Shown one piece after another: positions 60,220 through 64,000 of a DNA stretch of 64,000 bases. The translations under genes and the position numbers were made by a program. The stretch's first letter is position 1. Each line of letters begins with the position of its first letter. The notes beneath the pieces are model-generated. The model did no database searches, had not been told where the DNA came from, and saw nothing but the letters and a program-made list of their open reading frames with translations. The stretch comes from Methylophilaceae bacterium 11 (lineage in GTDB: Bacteria > Pseudomonadota > Gammaproteobacteria > Burkholderiales > Methylophilaceae): assembly GCA_000525025.1 (NCBI GenBank), contig JCKJ01000001.1, positions 2,722,830-2,786,829 on the forward strand, read 5' to 3'.

Positions 60220-61564
60220 ATTTGCCGATGCAAAACTTACTGAATATCTCACCCAGCAAATCATCCGGAGTAAACTCACCAGTAATGGTACTGAGCGCTG
60301 TTTGTGCTAAGCGCAATTCCTCGGCCACCAATTCGGCAGAGTGCATTTGACTTGCCGCAATCGCCAGATGTTCACGCACCGCTTCAAGCGCTTTTAAATG
60401 ACGGGCCCGCGCCATGTAAACACCTTCACCCATCGCCTGATAGCCAGCAAAATGTAATAACTGTGTTTTAAGCAAATCTAACCCCAGCCCAGTTTTAGCC
60501 GAAAGATAAATATGGTGTTCACCATTCACACTTTCATTTTTAGGGGCTTCTTGCGACACATCAATTTTATTGTGTATCCAAATTTTGGCGATTTCTTGCG
60601 GCAAGCGGTCTAAAATCGATTTTTCCGTTTCAGTAATACCGTGAGTTGAATCGAGCAATAATAATGCGATATTGGCCGTTTCTGTGGCTCGCCAAGTTCT
60701 GGCAATCCCAAATTTTTCTACTTCATCCTCTGTTTCTCGCAAGCCAGCCGTATCAATCACATGCAAAGGTACACCATTGATTTGAATGGCGCTCTTGATG
60801 GTGTCGCGTGTTGTACCTGCAATCGGGGTGACAATCGCCACTTCTTCGCCTGCCAGTGCATTCATCAAACTGGATTTACCTACATTGGGTTGACCAATGA
60901 GCACCACATGAATGCCATCACGCAACAAGGCTCCCTGCTTGGCTTGATTAAATACAAGCGATAATGCTTGCTGATTATGCGCAATTTTTTCAGCCACACG
61001 ACCTTGCGTAATAAAATCAATTTCCTCCTCCGGGAAATCCAGACAAGCTTCTACATACATACGCAATTCAGTGAGTTGCGCTAGCAATGCATGTATGGTG
61101 TTTGAAAATGCGCCCGACAGCGAACGTATCGCACTTTTGGCAGCCTCTTGTGTGGCAGCATTAATGATATCGGCAACGGCTTCCGCCTGCGCCAAATCCA
61201 ATTTATCATTCAGGTAAGCGCGTCGTGTAAATTCACCCGGAGCCGCCTGACGCGCACCCAATGCAATGCAACGCGCCAACAACATTTGCATCAACGCCGT
61301 ACCACCATGTGCTTGTAGTTCAAGCACATCTTCACCTGTGTAAGAGTGTGGGTTAGGGTAAAAAATGGCTATGCCACGATCAATCAACTCATGATCTGCA
61401 TCTTTAAAATCTAGATAGGCGGCGTAGCGGGGAGGAGGGCAGTGGCCCAGCACCGCTTGTGCGATGCTTTGACTGAGTGGGCCGGAAACACGCACAATGC
61501 CGATGCCGCCTGCGCCACTGGCTGTGGCAATGGCGGCTATCGTATCGTGTGCGTGGTTAGACAT
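60218..61564 (-). CDS. mnmE: tRNA modification GTPase MnmE (TrmE)
   Basis: K+-dependent GTPase forming the U34-modifying complex with MnmG. 448 residues: N-terminal formyl-THF-binding domain ([20 protein letters not shown]), G domain with G1 GQPNVGKSS near 226, G2/G3 GTTRDTIK and [10 protein letters not shown], and the C-terminal FCIGK Cys. Length normal. Downstream of yidC by 3 nt. Confidence 0.98.
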   Translation of the reverse strand: MSNHAHDTIAAIATASGAGGIGIVRVSGPLSQSIAQAVLGHCPPPRYAAYLDFKDADHELIDRGIAIFYPNPHSYTGEDVLELQAHGGTALMQMLLARCIALGARQAAPGEFTRRAYLNDKLDLAQAEAVADIINAATQEAAKSAIRSLSGAFSNTIHALLAQLTELRMYVEACLDFPEEEIDFITQGRVAEKIAHNQQALSLVFNQAKQGALLRDGIHVVLIGQPNVGKSSLMNALAGEEVAIVTPIAGTTRDTIKSAIQINGVPLHVIDTAGLRETEDEVEKFGIARTWRATETANIALLLLDSTHGITETEKSILDRLPQEIAKIWIHNKIDVSQEAPKNESVNGEHHIYLSAKTGLGLDLLKTQLLHFAGYQAMGEGVYMARARHLKALEAVREHLAIAASQMHSAELVAEELRLAQTALSTITGEFTPDDLLGEIFSKFCIGK

Positions 61565-61567
61565 ACC

Positions 61568-63202
61568 TTATTTTTTTGCGTTGCCTTTTTTAGCTAAGGC
61601 TTCTGCGTGAATACTTTTGTTGATATACCACTGCTGCCAAATGGACAGAATATTATTCACCAACCAGTACAACACCAAGCCAGCCGGGAAGAAGAAGAAG
61701 AAAACACTGAATACAACCGGCATAATCTTCATCACTTTGGCCTGAATCGGATCAGTCGGCGCAGGGTTTAAGAAAGTCTGAATAATCATAGTAGCGCCCA
61801 TTAACAGCGGCAAGATGTACCAAGGGTCAACCGCAGACAAGTCTTTAATCCAACCAAAGAATGGGGCATGACGCAATTCAACCGAGCCTAGCAACACCCA
61901 ATAAAGTGCAATGAAAACAGGGATTTGCACTAAAATTGGCAAGCAGCCACCCATCGGGTTGATCTTTTCTGTGCGGTACATTTCCAGCATCGCTTGCTGC
62001 ATTTTTTGCTTATCGTCGCCAAATTTTTCTTTCATGGCTTGTAAGCGCGGTGCTAATTCACGCATCTGTGCCATGCTCTTATAGCTAGAAGCTGATAGCT
62101 TGAAGAAAGCGGCTTTGATAATCACGGTCAGTAAGATAATCGCCACACCCCAGTTTTTCACCAGTTCATACAGCTGGGATAACAACCAGAACAAAGGCTT
62201 CGCAATAATTGTCAAGATGCCGTAATCCACCACATATTCCAAGCCTGGTGCCGTCGTTTCTAAATCTTTTTGTGTTTGTGGGCCCACGTACAATTGCGCA
62301 GGCACAGTCAAACTAGCGCCTGCTGCTACGCTGCCCAGCGGGCTCATGCTACCAATAGAGAAGTAGTGGTCTGTAAGTTGTGAAGTGTAAAACTTACGCT
62401 CTAAACCTGCTTTAGGAATCCACGCACCTACAAAGTAATGCTGAACCAAGCCGACCCAACCGTCTTTTGCTTTCACGGCCAAATCTTGTTTAGCCATTTC
62501 ATCAAACTTCACTTTTTTGTACTTATCTGTCTCATTGTAGTAGGCGCCACCGGTAAAGGTTGGCATCATGGCAGAGCCCTGATTGGATTTATTGTCATGA
62601 ATGATTTGGTAATAGACGGAAGGTGTGATGCTCGCGGTGCTATCATTTTTAATTTCGTAGCGCACATCAATCGCATAGTTGTTGCGGTGGAAGGTGTAGA
62701 TCTTATCCACAGCCACACCATTCTCGACTGGCGCACTGAGTTTCACTTCCAGTGTATCGGCACCTTCCGCCATCTGATAGCTGGTTTGTGCAGTGGTGAA
62801 TACTGCGCGATGCGTCGGTAAATGATCGCCTTTTAAGCCAGTTTGCGCCACATATAGCATAGGCTTGGCAGCGTCACTTAATAACTCATACTGGCCATCC
62901 CCTGTATTTGCACGATGCTTACGCAAGGTAAGCTGACGCAAATCAGCGCCGTTGGTATCGATTTCCGCTTGAAACAAATCCGTCTCTACTTGTACGCGCT
63001 GACCACGTGCCAATGTAAACGCATCTTTTGCCACATCCGTAGGTGTGCTGCTATCTGCTGTATTTGATGCTGCAGCCCCTGCCTGCGTAGCCACCTGCGC
63101 AGAGGGTGCCGCTGGCGGTGCATCTTTGCGTTGCCATGCATCCCATAACATCATGATAGAAAAGGAGAAAATGACAAATAAAATTATACGTCTGGTATCC
63201 AT
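61568..63202 (-). CDS. yidC: Membrane protein insertase YidC
   Basis: Inserts membrane proteins alone or with SecYEG. 544 residues: N-terminal helix (RRIILFVIFSFSIMMLWDAW), a long periplasmic beta-domain (about 50-340), then five helices with the conserved Arg in the SASSYKSMAQMRELAPRLQAMKEKFG region. Operon with yidD and rnpA upstream and mnmE downstream. Length and layout are the gram-negative type. Confidence 0.98.
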   Translation of the reverse strand: MDTRRIILFVIFSFSIMMLWDAWQRKDAPPAAPSAQVATQAGAAASNTADSSTPTDVAKDAFTLARGQRVQVETDLFQAEIDTNGADLRQLTLRKHRANTGDGQYELLSDAAKPMLYVAQTGLKGDHLPTHRAVFTTAQTSYQMAEGADTLEVKLSAPVENGVAVDKIYTFHRNNYAIDVRYEIKNDSTASITPSVYYQIIHDNKSNQGSAMMPTFTGGAYYNETDKYKKVKFDEMAKQDLAVKAKDGWVGLVQHYFVGAWIPKAGLERKFYTSQLTDHYFSIGSMSPLGSVAAGASLTVPAQLYVGPQTQKDLETTAPGLEYVVDYGILTIIAKPLFWLLSQLYELVKNWGVAIILLTVIIKAAFFKLSASSYKSMAQMRELAPRLQAMKEKFGDDKQKMQQAMLEMYRTEKINPMGGCLPILVQIPVFIALYWVLLGSVELRHAPFFGWIKDLSAVDPWYILPLLMGATMIIQTFLNPAPTDPIQAKVMKIMPVVFSVFFFFFPAGLVLYWLVNNILSIWQQWYINKSIHAEALAKKGNAKK

Positions 63203-63244
63203 AACACTCTTTATACGTTAATGAAGATTAAAAATTGAATCCAC

Positions 63245-63454
63245 TCAAGGGACTGGATCATGACCGCCCGCATGCCAAGGATGACAGCGCGCAATGCGTA
63301 GGATGGCTAAATAGCACCCTTTAAAAAAACCATATTTTGTAAAGGCTGAAATAGCGTAATGGGAACAGCTGGGCGAAAATCGACAATGCATCCCAACAAA
63401 TGGGCTGAATATCCATTGATACAGTTTTACCAACATAATCGCCACATTACGCAC
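63245..63454 (-). CDS. yidD: Membrane protein insertion efficiency factor YidD
   Basis: 69-residue amphipathic protein associated with the inner membrane. The three conserved Cys are in CRFSPSCSHYA and RCHPWH, and it ends with the family GGHDPVP. Between rnpA (18 nt) and yidC (42 nt), the usual order. Confidence 0.95.
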   Translation of the reverse strand: MRNVAIMLVKLYQWIFSPFVGMHCRFSPSCSHYAISAFTKYGFFKGCYLAILRIARCHPWHAGGHDPVP

Positions 63455-63472
63455 ACTGTTCTACCTTAAACA

Positions 63473-63817
63473 TCATTCGCCATTTAATTTCTTCTGAATT
63501 TTATTCAGAATCACATTCAGCTCTTGATTCACTTGGCTAAAGTCTTGCTTAATAAATTTTTTCTGCACCTGAATCACCACATCTGCCGTCAGGCTCACTG
63601 TCAATCCATGGCGGCAGACCTCTCGCAATACACGCCGCATATAGTTACGCTCTACTGCGTGCTTTGCCACTTTTTTTGCTACCACAAACCCGACACGCAT
63701 CGATGGCGATAAGCTCGGTCTGTAATGTACTACAAAAAAGTGTGAAGAAATGCGTTTTCTGAAACTAAAAACGGATGAAAATTCATCCGTTTTTTTGAGC
63801 ATTACTAATGTTTGCAT
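63473..63817 (-). CDS. rnpA: Ribonuclease P protein component
   Basis: Protein subunit of RNase P, for tRNA 5' maturation. About 114 residues with the RNR-type motif AKKVAKHAVERNYMRRVLREVCR near 50-75. Start is uncertain: ATG at 63817 (MQTLVMLKKTDEF) or 63802 (MLKKTDEF), the latter closer to most family N-termini. A terminator-like hairpin occupies the codons just after the second ATG. 30 nt after rpmH. Confidence 0.95.
   Translation of the reverse strand: MQTLVMLKKTDEFSSVFSFRKRISSHFFVVHYRPSLSPSMRVGFVVAKKVAKHAVERNYMRRVLREVCRHGLTVSLTADVVIQVQKKFIKQDFSQVNQELNVILNKIQKKLNGE
63767..63794 (-). terminator. Terminator-like hairpin inside the start of rnpA
   Basis: AAAAACGGATGAA (63767-63779) and its complement TTCATCCGTTTTT (63782-63794), a perfect 13-base inverted repeat with a 2-base centre. 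In the rpmH-to-rnpA direction the arm TTCATCC is followed by GTTTTT, like a rho-independent terminator, yet it lies in rnpA codons. It could lower rnpA relative to rpmH. Confidence 0.7.
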
Positions 63818-63846
63818 CAGCACTCAGCCTCTGCAAAGTATTTGTG

Positions 63847-63981
63847 TTATAAACCTAAGCGTTTACGACCTTTTGCACGACGTGCTGCAATCACTGCACG
63901 ACCACCTTTGGTTTTCATGCGCACTAAAAAACCGTGTGTACGTGCACGACGTGTTTTAGATGGTTGATAGGTACGTTTCAT
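63847..63981 (-). CDS. rpmH: Ribosomal protein L34
   Basis: Large-subunit protein of 44 residues, highly basic: begins [20 protein letters not shown] and ends [11 protein letters not shown], as in E. coli L34. GGAG lies just upstream of the ATG at 63981. First gene of rpmH-rnpA-yidD-yidC-mnmE; dnaA and oriC should lie just outside the window on the right. Confidence 0.98.
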   Translation of the reverse strand: MKRTYQPSKTRRARTHGFLVRMKTKGGRAVIAARRAKGRKRLGL

Positions 63982-64000
63982 TTAAATCTCCAAGCCACTG

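Noticed and set aside
62703..62711. Perfect DnaA box TTATCCACA within yidC
   Set aside because: A lone 9-mer inside a coding sequence is expected by chance; no cluster or AT-rich unwinding region is near. The true origin is more likely to the right of the window.

Overview
The window looks like the origin-proximal part of a betaproteobacterial chromosome, most likely a methylotroph of the Methylophilaceae (Methylotenera/Methylovorus type). The basis is the gene order rpmH-rnpA-yidD-yidC-mnmE-mnmG-rsmG-parA-parB-atpIBEFHAGDC, three perfect parS sites, the protein character (TorF-type porin, DUF2853, YaeQ, YifB) and moderately AT-leaning DNA. The genus is an inference. rpmH lies on the minus strand at the right edge, so dnaA and oriC should lie just beyond position 64000 and replication should run leftwards. 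Most housekeeping genes are on the minus strand, with the fork.

Layout. 1-2162: a nitrogen operon (TorF porin, glnK, amtB; amtB is cut by the left edge) behind a good sigma-54 promoter and an NtrC-like site. 2225-5741: ubiK, comM/yifB, a rhomboid protease and a DUF1993 gene. 5844-9275: an orphan ParA and five small proteins I do not recognise, including a 49-residue protein with no Lys or Arg. 9321-16729: a trypsin-like protease with TPRs, a glycine-zipper lipoprotein, PhoX phosphatase with a Pho box, a diguanylate cyclase, DUF3820 and an ABC exporter. 16785-27345: hemE, gltD, gltB, a small CXXC protein under a Fur box, and the thiD-thiE-hemL operon. 27473-34589: a TetR regulator with twin operators, DUF192, tRNA-Gly(CCC), priA, argS, a SPOR protein and DsbA. 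34680-38722: a two-RCK potassium-channel-like protein with a small membrane partner, an SDR, a stand-alone GIY-YIG protein and a YefM/YoeB toxin-antitoxin pair. 38826-44529: ettA, an OpgB-like transferase, an HDOD/EAL-like protein, yaeQ and DUF2171. 44611-63981: glmS, glmU, the complete F1Fo ATP synthase operon, parB/parA, rsmG, mnmG, DUF2853, mnmE, yidC, yidD, rnpA and rpmH.

How they work together. Ammonium entry (porin, AmtB), its sensor (GlnK) and its assimilation by glutamate synthase (gltBD) lie within 24 kb. Iron, phosphate and nitrogen limitation are each represented by a recognisable operator (Fur, Pho, NtrC/sigma-54). Tetrapyrrole synthesis (hemL, hemE) and thiamine synthesis (thiD, thiE) interleave with these. 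The right third is a classic origin-proximal core for energy, cell-envelope precursors, chromosome segregation, tRNA U34 modification and membrane insertion.

No CRISPR array, insertion sequence, prophage or rRNA operon was seen. The likeliest horizontally acquired patch is about 37.7-38.7 kb (GIY-YIG protein plus toxin-antitoxin). I did not find a clearly new multi-gene system. The best leads are the Fur-boxed CXXC protein, the twin-operator TetR, the terminator-like hairpin inside the start of rnpA, the channel/small-membrane-protein pair and the unrecognised 6.5-9.3 kb cluster.
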